In this document: positions 29,607-38,193 of the stretch, piece after piece
Numbering within the stretch: the first letter of the stretch is position 1
Layout of the letters: each line of letters begins with the position of its first letter
Assembly (NCBI GenBank): GCA_000230935.2
Contig: AGIQ01000002.1
Coordinates: 992,001-1,056,000 of the forward strand
Length of the DNA: 64,000 nucleotides
Direction of reading: 5' to 3'
Source of the DNA: Mycolicibacterium rhodesiae JS60
GTDB taxonomy: Bacteria; Actinomycetota; Actinomycetes; Mycobacteriales; Mycobacteriaceae
Notes under the pieces: model-generated
The model's input: only the letters and a program-made list of their open reading frames with translations
Told to the model about the DNA's origin: nothing
The model's database searches: none
Position numbers and translations under genes: made by a program

Positions 29607-30377
29607 ATGTGGAATCCGCAGACGTATCTCGCGTTCGCCGATCAGCGCGGACGGCCGTTTTTCGATCTGCTGGGGCGGATCGGGGCCGAGTCACCACGGC
29701 GGGTGGCGGACCTGGGCTGCGGGCCCGGCAATCTCACCCAACAGTTGGCCCAGCGCTGGCCGGACGCCGTGCTGGAGGCGGTGGACAGCTCACCGGAGAT
29801 GGTCGACGCGGCCCGCGAGCGAGGGATCGATGCCGAACTGGGCGACATCTCGGTGTGGACTCCGCGGCCCGGCACCGATGTGGTGTTCAGTAACGCCGCG
29901 CTGCAATGGGTTCCGGGGCATGCCGAGGTGATGGTCCGCTGGGCAGGGCTGCTGGAGCCGGGAGCCTGGATCGCCGTTCAGGTGCCCGGCAACTTCGACG
30001 CCCCGTCACACGCGGCGATCCGGTGGCTGGCCGATCAGGAGCCTTGGTCAAAGATGCTGGGCGACTTCCGTTTCCGGGATGCCAACGTGGTGGAGACGCC
30101 GATGCGGTATGCCGAGCTGCTTACCGCCGCGGGCTGCACCGTCGACGCCTGGGAAACCACTTATCTCCACGAACTCAGTGGCGACAATGCGGTTCTGAAC
30201 TGGATCACCGGCACCGCGCTCACCCCGGTGCGCGATCAGCTGACCGACGATCAGTGGCAACAGTTCCGCACCGAGCTGATCCCGCTGCTGGATGAGGCCT
30301 ACCCGATGCGGCCCGACGGCCGTACGTACTTCCCGTTCCGCCGGATCTTCGTGGTCGCGCAGGTGGGTAGTCCCTAG
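29607..30377 (+). CDS. tam: Trans-aconitate 2-methyltransferase
   Basis: This 256-residue SAM-dependent methyltransferase is close to Tam. It starts [20 protein letters not shown], has motif [21 protein letters not shown] at about residues 33-52 and the later segment [13 protein letters not shown], all typical. Tam methylates trans-aconitate, which forms spontaneously from cis-aconitate and inhibits aconitase. In M. tuberculosis tam is Rv0294, close to the ESX-3 end. The ATG at 29607 has no strong ribosome-binding site. Confidence 0.88.
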   Translation: MWNPQTYLAFADQRGRPFFDLLGRIGAESPRRVADLGCGPGNLTQQLAQRWPDAVLEAVDSSPEMVDAARERGIDAELGDISVWTPRPGTDVVFSNAALQWVPGHAEVMVRWAGLLEPGAWIAVQVPGNFDAPSHAAIRWLADQEPWSKMLGDFRFRDANVVETPMRYAELLTAAGCTVDAWETTYLHELSGDNAVLNWITGTALTPVRDQLTDDQWQQFRTELIPLLDEAYPMRPDGRTYFPFRRIFVVAQVGSP

Positions 30378-30416
30378 CGCTCCGCCTCGGCACGGTAGCG
30401 GTGGATACGGCCGCGA

Positions 30417-30899
30417 TCACGGATTGTGTGGCACTCCGACTGCGCGGTAGACGTATTCGGGAGGAACGTCGAAGGCCAGATTTCGGGTTGGTATCCGGGT
30501 GAGCACGTCCTCGGGAATGTCCACCTTGTAGGTCAGCGACAGCTGGCCACTGAACTGGGGGTCGACGGCCGCGATGTCGACCGTCAAAGTGATTCCGCTG
30601 CTGGAGATCTCCGCTGTGACGGTGCCCTGTTGGGGATCATTCCAGCGCACGTCCATCGTGCGGCCGGCGACCTTGGGCACACTGGACAGGGTGGCTACCG
30701 CGCGTTGGGACGTGAACACCACGGAGCCTACATAGCTCGCGATGGCTCCGCTGGCGCGATGCCCCGGCACCTTGCCGCTGAACCTGCGCGTCACAGGAAC
30801 GAACTCGGCGAGGTAGATGATGCCCTCGCTGTCGAATTGCTCGCGCATCTCGCGCGGGAGCTTGCCGATGCCGAACAACCTCCGTAGGAATACGGCCAC
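30417..30899 (-). CDS. Conserved protein of unknown function
   Basis: This about 160-residue protein starts VAVFLRRLFGIGKLPREMRE and continues with a beta-rich domain (DSEGIIYLAEFVPVTRRFSG, then FTSQRAVATLSSVPKVAGR). It looks like a mycobacterial conserved hypothetical of the SRPBCC/PH-like kind, but no family was recognised. The GTG at 30899 is a guess: the frame stays open a further 430 bases, but that part lies opposite the divergent PAP2 gene and looks non-coding. No enzyme motif is visible. Confidence 0.6.
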   Translation of the reverse strand: MAVFLRRLFGIGKLPREMREQFDSEGIIYLAEFVPVTRRFSGKVPGHRASGAIASYVGSVVFTSQRAVATLSSVPKVAGRTMDVRWNDPQQGTVTAEISSSGITLTVDIAAVDPQFSGQLSLTYKVDIPEDVLTRIPTRNLAFDVPPEYVYRAVGVPHNP

Positions 30900-30938
30900 G
30901 TCGAAGATCGTGCCAGATCTCGTGGTACTGAAGAAGGG

Positions 30939-31607
30939 ATGGCATCGACAAAATCCTGGTTGTTCACTTCCGCCGTCGTCGGGGTGATCGTCTACGTGGC
31001 GATGTGGGTCGGCTACGTCCAGGACTGGGCGTGGCTGGCGGTCGTCGACACCCGATTGCTGCAGACGTTCCACGACGTCGGAGCCACGCGGCCTGGGTGG
31101 GTGGCGTTCTGGGCGGTGCTGTGCGCCGTGTTCGGGCCGAACGGTTTTCGGGTGGTTGCGTTGGTCCTGCTGATGGTTGCACTGGCCCGTCGCAACGTCG
31201 CGACGGCAGTCTTTCTGTTGATCAGCATCGGATTGATGGGCGTGGTCACCGAGGTCGCCAAGTCCATCGTCGACCGGCCGCGCCCGCCGACCGCTTTGGT
31301 CGATGCTGCGTCGTCGTCGTTTCCGTCCGGGCATGCGCTGGGTGCGATGGTCGGTGTGCTGGCCCTGCTCACCGTGCTGTGGCCGAGCCTGACCCCCAGA
31401 TGGCGCACGGTACTAGCGGTCCTTGGCGGCGTGTTGATCGTCCTCGTCGGGTCCGCGCGGGTGGTGCTCAACGTCCACCACCCGTCCGACGTGCTGGCCG
31501 GCTGGGCGCTCGGTTACCTGTTCTACCTGCTGTGCGTGCGGTTGGTGCCGCCGCGTGGAATCACGGCAGCGGCCGAAACGCTGGCAGTGCCCGATACCGG
31601 GCGGTGA
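30939..31607 (+). CDS. PAP2-family membrane phosphatase
   Basis: This 222-residue membrane protein has five or six hydrophobic helices and the three acid phosphatase motifs: KSIVDRPRPP, PSGH, and SARVVLNVHHPSDVLAG. PAP2 membrane enzymes remove phosphate from lipids such as phosphatidic acid or undecaprenyl diphosphate on the outer face. AGAAGGG lies directly before the ATG at 30939, leaving almost no spacing, so a slightly later start is possible. Its 3' end overlaps the convergent PAP2-lipid kinase gene by 47 bases. Confidence 0.9.
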   Translation: MASTKSWLFTSAVVGVIVYVAMWVGYVQDWAWLAVVDTRLLQTFHDVGATRPGWVAFWAVLCAVFGPNGFRVVALVLLMVALARRNVATAVFLLISIGLMGVVTEVAKSIVDRPRPPTALVDAASSSFPSGHALGAMVGVLALLTVLWPSLTPRWRTVLAVLGGVLIVLVGSARVVLNVHHPSDVLAGWALGYLFYLLCVRLVPPRGITAAAETLAVPDTGR

Positions 31608-33051
31608 AACTCGCACGGTCGTAGGAATCACCGACCTCACCGTCGCGGGCCAGCGGCGTCGGCCCGTCGACCGCCTCGAACGAGAACTCCGGCACCTGCA
31701 TCTCGTGGTAGAGCGGGCTGCGGACCAGGCGGCCGAGCAGGATCGCGGTGAGAATGCGCAACCGGCTCAGCCGTCGGCCGGTTTCCAAGATGCGGACATC
31801 GATCAGGCCGTCGTCCATGCGGGTGCGCCGTGCGGGCGCGAAACCCGTTGGGAGATAAACGGAATTGCCCAAGAAGAACAGGGAGGTCTGCAGCGTCTTG
31901 TTGTCGTAGCGGATCCGCACTGGCTCCTCGCGGCGCAGCGTGTGCCACATGGCGTACAACCCGGCCAGCGGCTTGCCGATCTTGTGCTCGAGCTTTTCCC
32001 GGGTCTGTACGAACGCGGGGTAGGCGCCGATGCTGGCGGTGTTGATCACCATCTGGTCCTCGTTGAGACAGACCAGGTCCACGTACGACGCGTTGCCGGC
32101 GCGGATGGCCGCGACGGTGCGTTCGACGGTGTCGCAGCCGATGTCCTTGGCGAAGTGGTTGAACGTTCCGGCCGGGAAGACTGCCAGCGGTACGCCGGCG
32201 GAGACCGCCACCGATGCCGCGCAGGCCACCGTCCCGTCGCCACCGCCCACGCCGAGCACCTCGGCGCGCTGGGCGGCATCGCGCAGGACGGCGTCGGGGT
32301 CGTCGTCCGCACCGAGTTCGACGATCTCGGCCTTGGGGAGTTTCTCGCGGACCTCGTCGATCACTCGGGTCCCCGTCCCGCTGCCCGAGGCCGGGTTGAT
32401 GACCAGGACGATGCCGTCGCCGTCGGGACGCTCGGGGGTTTCGATCCGCAGCGGCTCGGTCGCGGGCAACTTGGCCGGCACGATCGGCGGGACCAGCCGC
32501 CCGCCCAGCACCGCGATCGCGGCCCCGATCCCGAAGCCGGCGAACACGTCGCCGGGGTAGTGCGCGCCGGTGGCCACCCGGGACAGGCCCACCAGGCCGG
32601 CGAGCAGAGCCAGGCCCAGTCCCAGCGGCGGGCTCTCCAGACCCACACCCACCGCGAACGCGGCTGCGCTGGCCGAATGCCCGGAGGGCAGCGAGCTCGA
32701 CGTCGGCATGCGGCGGGCACGTCGCATCAAGGGGACCAGGCTGCTGTTGGGCCGCTGGCGCGTCCAGACCCGCTTGGCGAACTGATTGGTCACCAGGCTG
32801 GTGACCGCCAGCGTGGCCACGCCGCGGCCGGCGCCGCGGCGAGCCGACGGCGATCCCGTCGCCGAAAGGGCCGCTGCGATCGCGAACCACAGCTTGGAGT
32901 GGTCGGCAGCGCGGGTCAACAGCGGCATTGCCTTGTCCAACAGCGGGGTCGGCGATTCGGCGACGGCTTCGAACACCTCGCGATCCAGCGTCCCCAGCCC
33001 GCCGGTGATCTGTCGGATGCCCTGACCGTCCAGCAAGCTTCGCGATGTCAT
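31561..33051 (-). CDS. PAP2 phosphatase fused to diacylglycerol/sphingosine-kinase-like domain
   Basis: This 496-residue protein joins two lipid-modifying parts. The N-terminal PAP2 domain (about residues 1-195) shows KRVWTRQRPNSS, LPSGHSASAAAF and SRVATGAHYPGDVFAG. The C-terminal lipid kinase catalytic domain (about residues 210-490) shows VLVINPASGSG and the ATP-binding GVGGGDGTVACAA. One half removes a phosphate and the other adds one, suggesting a scavenging or remodelling cycle for a phospholipid or polyprenol. The ATG at 33051 was chosen. It converges on and overlaps the separate PAP2 gene by 47 bases. Confidence 0.88.
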   Translation of the reverse strand: MTSRSLLDGQGIRQITGGLGTLDREVFEAVAESPTPLLDKAMPLLTRAADHSKLWFAIAAALSATGSPSARRGAGRGVATLAVTSLVTNQFAKRVWTRQRPNSSLVPLMRRARRMPTSSSLPSGHSASAAAFAVGVGLESPPLGLGLALLAGLVGLSRVATGAHYPGDVFAGFGIGAAIAVLGGRLVPPIVPAKLPATEPLRIETPERPDGDGIVLVINPASGSGTGTRVIDEVREKLPKAEIVELGADDDPDAVLRDAAQRAEVLGVGGGDGTVACAASVAVSAGVPLAVFPAGTFNHFAKDIGCDTVERTVAAIRAGNASYVDLVCLNEDQMVINTASIGAYPAFVQTREKLEHKIGKPLAGLYAMWHTLRREEPVRIRYDNKTLQTSLFFLGNSVYLPTGFAPARRTRMDDGLIDVRILETGRRLSRLRILTAILLGRLVRSPLYHEMQVPEFSFEAVDGPTPLARDGEVGDSYDRASFTARYRALPAFRPLP

Positions 33052-33202
33052 CAATCCAACGTAGCTGTGGCCTTCCTGTCTGCACGCGCGCTTCGTTCTT
33101 CGGGGTCGGGACGACAGCGAAACCTCTCGGGTCTTACCCAGTTAGCCCCGGAGTCGGGTTCTTCCCAGGTTGGCCGACAGAACTAGTGGTCAGGCGGGTG
33201 AA

Positions 33203-33231
33203 TTGTGATGGTGTTGTCCATTCAGTAGCGT
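33203..33231 (+). promoter_or_regulatory. Candidate promoter of the CpnT-like toxin operon (leaderless)
   Basis: TTGTGA (33203-33208) and TAGCGT (33226-33231) are spaced 17 bases apart, as -35 and -10 boxes. Seven bases separate the -10 box from the GTG at 33239, which would put transcription start on the first base of the start codon. No ribosome-binding site precedes that GTG. Leaderless messages of this kind are common in mycobacteria. Confidence 0.5.
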
Positions 33232-33238
33232 TTGCTCT

Positions 33239-35776
33239 GTGAGTGGGGATGGCGGCCTGTTGCGCGTCGATCCCGCGGCGCTGTCGGGTGCGGGGTCTGC
33301 GGTCGCCGAGGTGAGCAACGGGGTGGCTACTGCGGTGGGCGCGGTGACGGCGTCGTACAACGCGAACACGGGTCAGGATGCGGCGGGAACGGCGTTCGGA
33401 TTCGCCTATCAGGATTCCGCCGGTGAGTTGGTCAAAGCCGTGGCGACGGGAGTCAATGCGCTGCGGCACATCGGTTATCTGATTCAGGGCTCTGCGACCA
33501 ACTACTCCCGTGCCGAGGCCGCCGCAGACATCGGCGGCGGGGCCGCACCTCTTGCGGCACCGACGGCTCCTGCCGAGTTTCCGGCTCCGGCAGGTGATCC
33601 AGATGTCAACGGCCCCGGTGAAACTCCGCCGGTGCTGTGGTATCTCGTGGAGTTCCTCGTCGGTGATTGGTGGCCCAACGGTTCCCCGGGTGAATTGCGT
33701 GCCGCAGCTGCTGCGTGGAGTGTGTTCGCGACACCGCTGTATTGCGTGGCCGGGCAGATCGCCGGCCCGTGCGGGGTCATCGACGCACAGCAGATGCCGG
33801 ACAAAGAGCCGATGAAGAAGGCTGTTTTGGATGCCGGTTCCGCGATGTCGTCGCTGGCTGGAGAAGCGCAGAAGCTCGCTGGTGAATTGACCAGCTTCGC
33901 AACCGATGTCGAGACCACGCAGGACGCGATTCGGGATCTGCTGGACAAGCTGTCGTCGGTGGTGGGATCGATCGTCGACAAAGGTGTGCTGGGAACGGTC
34001 TTCGAGTTGGTCACCGGGGACGCCGAAGAGAGGATCCACGAGGTCGCCAACGACATCAAAGCAGTGATTGCCAACCACAAAAGGCAGTCCGCGGCGCGGA
34101 AAGAGTTACTTGCTGATCTGGTCACTGGCGTCAAGAACTATTCGCGCGCAATGGAAATCATCACGCGTGTCGAGCTGGTCAACTATCTCGGAGAGGACGC
34201 CGGGCGGATCACGGCCAACGTCTTCGATGCTTTCACCGACACGAATGTTGGTGTCGCGTTGGGCGGGATCAACACGGTGGGCAGCATCGCGTCAATAGAT
34301 CCGATCGGTGATCCCAAGGGCACCTGGGAGATGATCAAAGGCCTGAACAGGATGGCCGAGATCCTGAATCCGATGACGGCTCCGATGGCGTTCGCGACGG
34401 ATCCCCAAGGCTCGCTCGACATGGTCAAGGACCTCACGCATTACGACGACATCACCAGCGATCGTCCGTTCCTCGGGATTGGTGAGTTGGGCTTTGATAT
34501 CGGTACGGCGATCATCCCCGGCGGTGCGGGTGTCAAGGCTGCTGGGGGTGCGCGGGCGGCGGAGGGCGCGGCCGCGCGGGCCGAGATTTCGGCGACCGAA
34601 CGCGCCGCTGGTGAAGCTGGCGGGATTGCCTCGGCGACAGGGGGTTTGCGCGGTGTCTCGCGTGATCTCGAGGGTGTCACCGCCAAACTGGATGATCTGA
34701 ACAGGACGGGCCTCGATGGCGGCAAGCCCCCGTCGGGAAGCCCAGGGCCGCTGCCGAAGCCAGGGGAACCTGGACCGCCGCCGGGTGGGAAGCCGACGTC
34801 CGGCCCTCAATCGGGCGCTCCGGCTTCTCCGCCGGTGACGCACTTGCCGCACGCGGGGCCCACCGCACCAGTTGAACCGCATTCTGCGCCAGGACCTTCC
34901 GAGCCGGCTTCTGCCGCGCCGGGGGCCGTCTCTCATGATCCGGGTGCTCCTTCCGGCGGGGACGGGCAGCCGCATAGCAGTGGTGGCGGCAATGGCGGGG
35001 AGCCACCGCACAACGGCGCTGCCTTTGGCAATCTTGCCGGAGATCAACCGCATAACCCACCGCACACCGGCCTATACGATCCGCCTGCAAACCATGGAGT
35101 TCCCGGCGAGCGCCTGCCGGACCTGACGGATATCAACAACGAATATCGCCTGCCCGGCGGAGCCGTAGACCCCGCACGTTTCGACGAATGGACGGAGAAG
35201 GTCGCCGAGAAGTATGAACCGATATCGCCTAGGGGCGTCGGCGGAGTCTATGACTACAGCAGCGAGTTGCACCAAGGAATGAATCCGTATCTCCGTGATG
35301 TGGATTCACTCACCGAGAGGCAGCAGGGGGTGTTGGGAGTCGACTCTTTGAGTGATCTGACGCCGGAGCAACGTGCGCTGTGGGAGGAGCGGATTGCTCA
35401 TACTGATGAAGGTCTAGCCGCACTGCCGCCCTATCGGGCTGACCCTTCAGATCTAACCTCGACCACTTGGCGCGGCATGCGTGGATCAGATTCCCTGCTA
35501 GGCCAACTCCACGAGGGCGACATCTTCCACGATCCGGGATACCTCAGCACCACGTCAGACTCGTTCGTGGCGGAGTCCTTCGCTAGAGGTGCGTTGCCCG
35601 GCGAGACACCTACCTTGGTCAAAGTGATCGGGTCGGATGGTGTCGACGTAAGCCAACTTTCGGAATTCATGCACGAATCCGAAATCTTGTTTCCTCGTGG
35701 ATCGGAATTCGAAATAGTATCTCGGCAGGCCGGGGACGACGGGATTTTGCGAATTACTATGAGGCAGGTCAAGTGA
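33239..35776 (+). CDS. CpnT-like type VII toxin with C-terminal ADP-ribosyltransferase-like domain
   Basis: This 845-residue protein has the layout of the mycobacterial outer-membrane channel/toxin CpnT but a different warhead. Residues about 1-110 resemble a WXG100-like helical region (VDPAALSGAGSAVAEVSNGV, then NYSRAEAAADIGG). Residues 110-490 resemble the CpnT channel region, including WPNGSPGELRAAAAAW. A proline-rich linker spans about 494-615. The C-terminal part shows the ADP-ribosyltransferase signature: Arg745 in WRGM, STT at 770-772 in GYLSTT, and Glu813-x-Glu815 in ESEILFPRGSEFEI. The ExE form predicts arginine as acceptor. CpnT of M. tuberculosis ends instead in an NAD glycohydrolase. 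A coupled gene follows that is probably the antitoxin. Start is a leaderless GTG. Confidence 0.78.
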   Translation: MSGDGGLLRVDPAALSGAGSAVAEVSNGVATAVGAVTASYNANTGQDAAGTAFGFAYQDSAGELVKAVATGVNALRHIGYLIQGSATNYSRAEAAADIGGGAAPLAAPTAPAEFPAPAGDPDVNGPGETPPVLWYLVEFLVGDWWPNGSPGELRAAAAAWSVFATPLYCVAGQIAGPCGVIDAQQMPDKEPMKKAVLDAGSAMSSLAGEAQKLAGELTSFATDVETTQDAIRDLLDKLSSVVGSIVDKGVLGTVFELVTGDAEERIHEVANDIKAVIANHKRQSAARKELLADLVTGVKNYSRAMEIITRVELVNYLGEDAGRITANVFDAFTDTNVGVALGGINTVGSIASIDPIGDPKGTWEMIKGLNRMAEILNPMTAPMAFATDPQGSLDMVKDLTHYDDITSDRPFLGIGELGFDIGTAIIPGGAGVKAAGGARAAEGAAARAEISATERAAGEAGGIASATGGLRGVSRDLEGVTAKLDDLNRTGLDGGKPPSGSPGPLPKPGEPGPPPGGKPTSGPQSGAPASPPVTHLPHAGPTAPVEPHSAPGPSEPASAAPGAVSHDPGAPSGGDGQPHSSGGGNGGEPPHNGAAFGNLAGDQPHNPPHTGLYDPPANHGVPGERLPDLTDINNEYRLPGGAVDPARFDEWTEKVAEKYEPISPRGVGGVYDYSSELHQGMNPYLRDVDSLTERQQGVLGVDSLSDLTPEQRALWEERIAHTDEGLAALPPYRADPSDLTSTTWRGMRGSDSLLGQLHEGDIFHDPGYLSTTSDSFVAESFARGALPGETPTLVKVIGSDGVDVSQLSEFMHESEILFPRGSEFEIVSRQAGDDGILRITMRQVK

Positions 35777-36342
35777 TGACTTCCGATCAACTGTCTTCGT
35801 CCGATGCGATCGGTAGCTGGATGAAGGACCATCTGACCAAGGGTGAGGGAATGACTCGGCCCTACAGTCGGAAGTGGGAAAACGGGGGCTGTAGCCCCAC
35901 ACGTTCTCTGCGGAATTGGCGCTCGGATCGTGTGAAGACGCTTGCCGATGGCTTAGCTTTGTTGGCAAAGCCTGTGTTTGGCTTGCCCAACGGGGTGTTG
36001 ATAGATATGGATGGCCTCCCCGTTCGAGTTTCATGTGACCGCAGCATCCGAGGGGATGGTCCACCTCAGGGGTATCTAATTCAGATCGCCAGTGGTCCAG
36101 TCAACTTCGTCGGAGATGCGCCCGAAGTTATCGTCGAGCTTCTACGTGGGTTGTCATCCCCGCCGCCGCCGCGTGTTGATGTCGACTTTATCCAGATCGG
36201 ATTCCCCGGTCATGAGCGAGATGAAGTGACCTATGTCGGCAGCTGGCAATGGGACATTCACGGCGAGGCGCGCGGTCCCGAGTTCATCAACAGGGCTGCG
36301 GCGGCCACATTGGCCGCCATCAAGGCGGCGGAAGGGAACTGA
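35776..36342 (+). CDS. Probable immunity protein for the upstream toxin
   Basis: This 188-residue protein of no recognised family starts on the last base of the toxin stop codon (GTGATGA; the GTG at 35773 is an alternative start). The tight coupling, the position right after a polymorphic toxin, and a sequence without signal peptide or catalytic motif all suggest a cytoplasmic immunity protein, as IFT protects against CpnT. The base composition is visibly more AT-rich than its neighbours, a common sign of recently acquired toxin-immunity cassettes. The conserved-looking core is YLIQIASGPVNFVGDAPEVI. Function is inferred from context only. Confidence 0.55.
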   Translation: MTSDQLSSSDAIGSWMKDHLTKGEGMTRPYSRKWENGGCSPTRSLRNWRSDRVKTLADGLALLAKPVFGLPNGVLIDMDGLPVRVSCDRSIRGDGPPQGYLIQIASGPVNFVGDAPEVIVELLRGLSSPPPPRVDVDFIQIGFPGHERDEVTYVGSWQWDIHGEARGPEFINRAAAATLAAIKAAEGN

Positions 36343-36345
36343 AAA

Positions 36346-36808
36346 GTGGCTGAAGACATTGTGACAACGCTGTCTCAACTACCCGCGATGGCTGCGATCA
36401 CCTATCGGGGCATGGCGGGCCCGAGGCCGAACGGGTCGTTCACCCTCAGTGGGATCCTGCCCACATCGATGGATCCACGGGTCGGCAGCGAAAATTTCAC
36501 TGCCGATTGGTTGGCTGCGATCGTCAGCATCACCGGTCGACTCGTCGCCCCCCTTCGCGCGGTATCAAGAAGAGCAAGAGATCGCCATGCTGCCGGGCAC
36601 TTTGCTCTTGCTCGTCGGCTCGGTGGATGTTCCGGGCCTTCCGGATAGCGTGGTGCTCCTGGCTGAACCAGGGGACGCACCTGGGTTGCCCGCCGACTCC
36701 GCCGGATTGAAACAGGCAGTGATTGAACAAATCACAGCTGCCTTAGCTCGCCCGCCCGTGACCGTCAATACGCCGGGACGCTTTGCGTTCCGGCCGCCTC
36801 GGCCGTGA
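36346..36808 (+). pseudogene. Small ADP-ribosyltransferase-like gene, frameshifted
   Basis: A gene beginning with GTG at 36346 (three bases after the immunity gene, ribosome-binding site GAAGGG) reads well to about 36550 and then continues in the next frame to 36808. The break is a run of six C at 36548-36553; five C would restore one frame of about 153 residues. The joined protein has Arg21 in ITYRGMAG, a GILPTSMDP segment and, right after the shift, EEQEIAMLPGT. These resemble the R, S/T and ExE motifs of ADP-ribosyltransferases. It may be a true pseudogene, a sequencing error in a homopolymer, or slippage. No secretion part is present. Confidence 0.55.
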
Positions 36809-36847
36809 CGTCCGATCTCACGTCTTTGCAGCGAAGTGCGCTATACC

Positions 36848-36901
36848 CCAACCGATATCGATATCATAAGGGTGCCAGAAACCCAGTTAGTTATCGGTTG
36901 G
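36848..36901. terminator. Inverted repeat between convergent genes
   Basis: CCAACCGATA (36848-36857) and TATCGGTTGG (36892-36901) form a perfect 10-base inverted repeat with a 34-base loop. The right arm covers the end of the HNH gene and the left arm lies 40 bases after the toxin operon. It could stop transcription from both sides. There is no T-tract. Confidence 0.35.
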
Positions 36902-38122
36902 CGGCGGTTGTGGCTCGAACGGGTGGTACCACTTCCATTGGGCGCGTTCGCCGATCGGTCCGGGACAGGGCGGAACGTTCGGTGGTGGATGGTTGGGTGG
37001 ACGGGCTAGTGAGGCGGCGGTGAGTGGGTCGCCGTCGCTGTCAGTGACGGTGAGACGGTCGGCGGGTCCGGTGATGGTGATGTCGCCGCGGTGGTGTGCC
37101 CGGTGGTGATACGGGCAGAGCAGCACTAGATTGTGCAGTTCGGTGGGGCCGCCGTCTTCCCAGTGCTGGATGTGGTGGGCGTGCAGTCCACGGGTGGCCC
37201 CGCAGCCGGGGACCGCGCAGGTGGCGTCGCGGTGTTCCAGTGCACGGCGCAGTCGCCGGTTGATGGTGCGGGTGGCCCGCCCGGCGCCGATGGGCTGGCC
37301 GTCACGTTCGAACCACACCTCACAGGTGGCATCACAGGTCAGATACTGGCGGTCGCCGTCGGAGAGCAGCGGACCCACATGCAATGCTGCGATCCGCTGT
37401 TCGACATCAACGTGCATCACGACGGTGGTGCGCTGCCCGTGCGGGCGGCGGGCCACCTCGGTGTCCCAGCCGGCCTCGACCAGCCGCATGAACGCATCCA
37501 CAGTGTTGGGGAACGGTGGTGGGTTCTCGGAGCGCTCGGTGTCGTGGTCGTTTTTGTATTCAGTGACCAGTGCATCCTTGTGGGACTGCAGTGCCGCGTC
37601 GAAGGTCGCGGCCTCGTCGTGGGGCAGGGTGATCCGCCAGCTGGTCGAGTCGGCGCCATGTGACTTGGTGATCGAGCGTGGCGGATCCGGTTGGGGACCG
37701 TGGTCGGGCTTCGGGCGGGGCTCGAGTTTGATCGCTTTGCGCAGCTGGCTGACTGTGGCCACCGACGCCAGTTGGGCGTAGTGCTCATCAGAACCCTCGG
37801 CGGCGCGTTCGGCGATGACCCCGACCTGATCCACCGACAACCGACCCTCGCGCAGAGCGCTGTTGCAGCGGGGAAAGTCCGCAACCCGGTGCGCGACTGC
37901 GGCGATAGTGTTGGCGTTCGTGGAGGAGATGCCGAGTTTCCACGCCACTATTGCGGAGACAGAGCGTGCGCCGGTAGCACCCCAGATCCCGTCGTGATCG
38001 ATCTCGGCGACGATCTCCACGATGCGTCCGTCGATCGCATTGCGTTGACCTGCCAGCTCGGCCAGCTCCTCGAACAACACCTCAAGGCGCTCCTTCGAGC
38101 TCAGCACCGCGGTCGAGGACAT
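36887..38122 (-). CDS. 13E12-family (DUF222) HNH endonuclease-like protein
   Basis: This 411-residue protein has the N-terminal DUF222 helical region and a C-terminal HNH nuclease motif: CAVPGCGATRGLHAHHIQHW followed by HNLVLLCPYHHRAHH. It belongs to the mycobacterial 13E12 repeat family, which exists in many copies; copies in M. tuberculosis serve as insertion sites for the phiRv1 prophage. Function is uncertain. The ATG at 38122 was chosen over a GTG at 38128. It separates the toxin operon from the type VII-associated operon and may mark recombination between them. Confidence 0.85.
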   Translation of the reverse strand: MSSTAVLSSKERLEVLFEELAELAGQRNAIDGRIVEIVAEIDHDGIWGATGARSVSAIVAWKLGISSTNANTIAAVAHRVADFPRCNSALREGRLSVDQVGVIAERAAEGSDEHYAQLASVATVSQLRKAIKLEPRPKPDHGPQPDPPRSITKSHGADSTSWRITLPHDEAATFDAALQSHKDALVTEYKNDHDTERSENPPPFPNTVDAFMRLVEAGWDTEVARRPHGQRTTVVMHVDVEQRIAALHVGPLLSDGDRQYLTCDATCEVWFERDGQPIGAGRATRTINRRLRRALEHRDATCAVPGCGATRGLHAHHIQHWEDGGPTELHNLVLLCPYHHRAHHRGDITITGPADRLTVTDSDGDPLTAASLARPPNHPPPNVPPCPGPIGERAQWKWYHPFEPQPPPTDN

Positions 38123-38193
38123 GACCACATCATCGCAGTGGGTACCGACAAAAAATGACGGTCTTCGGGCCGGCCAGGAATTACGTACCTAGA

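Noticed and set aside
31637..33085. 482-codon minus-strand frame overlapping the PAP2-lipid kinase gene
   Set aside because: It is an Arg/Gly-rich frame in the same strand but another phase, and lacks the PSGH and GGGDGT motifs of the real frame.
36548..36553. Programmed frameshift at the run of six C
   Set aside because: No downstream pseudoknot or shifted stop arrangement typical of programmed sites was seen; mutation or sequence error is simpler, although slippage cannot be excluded.
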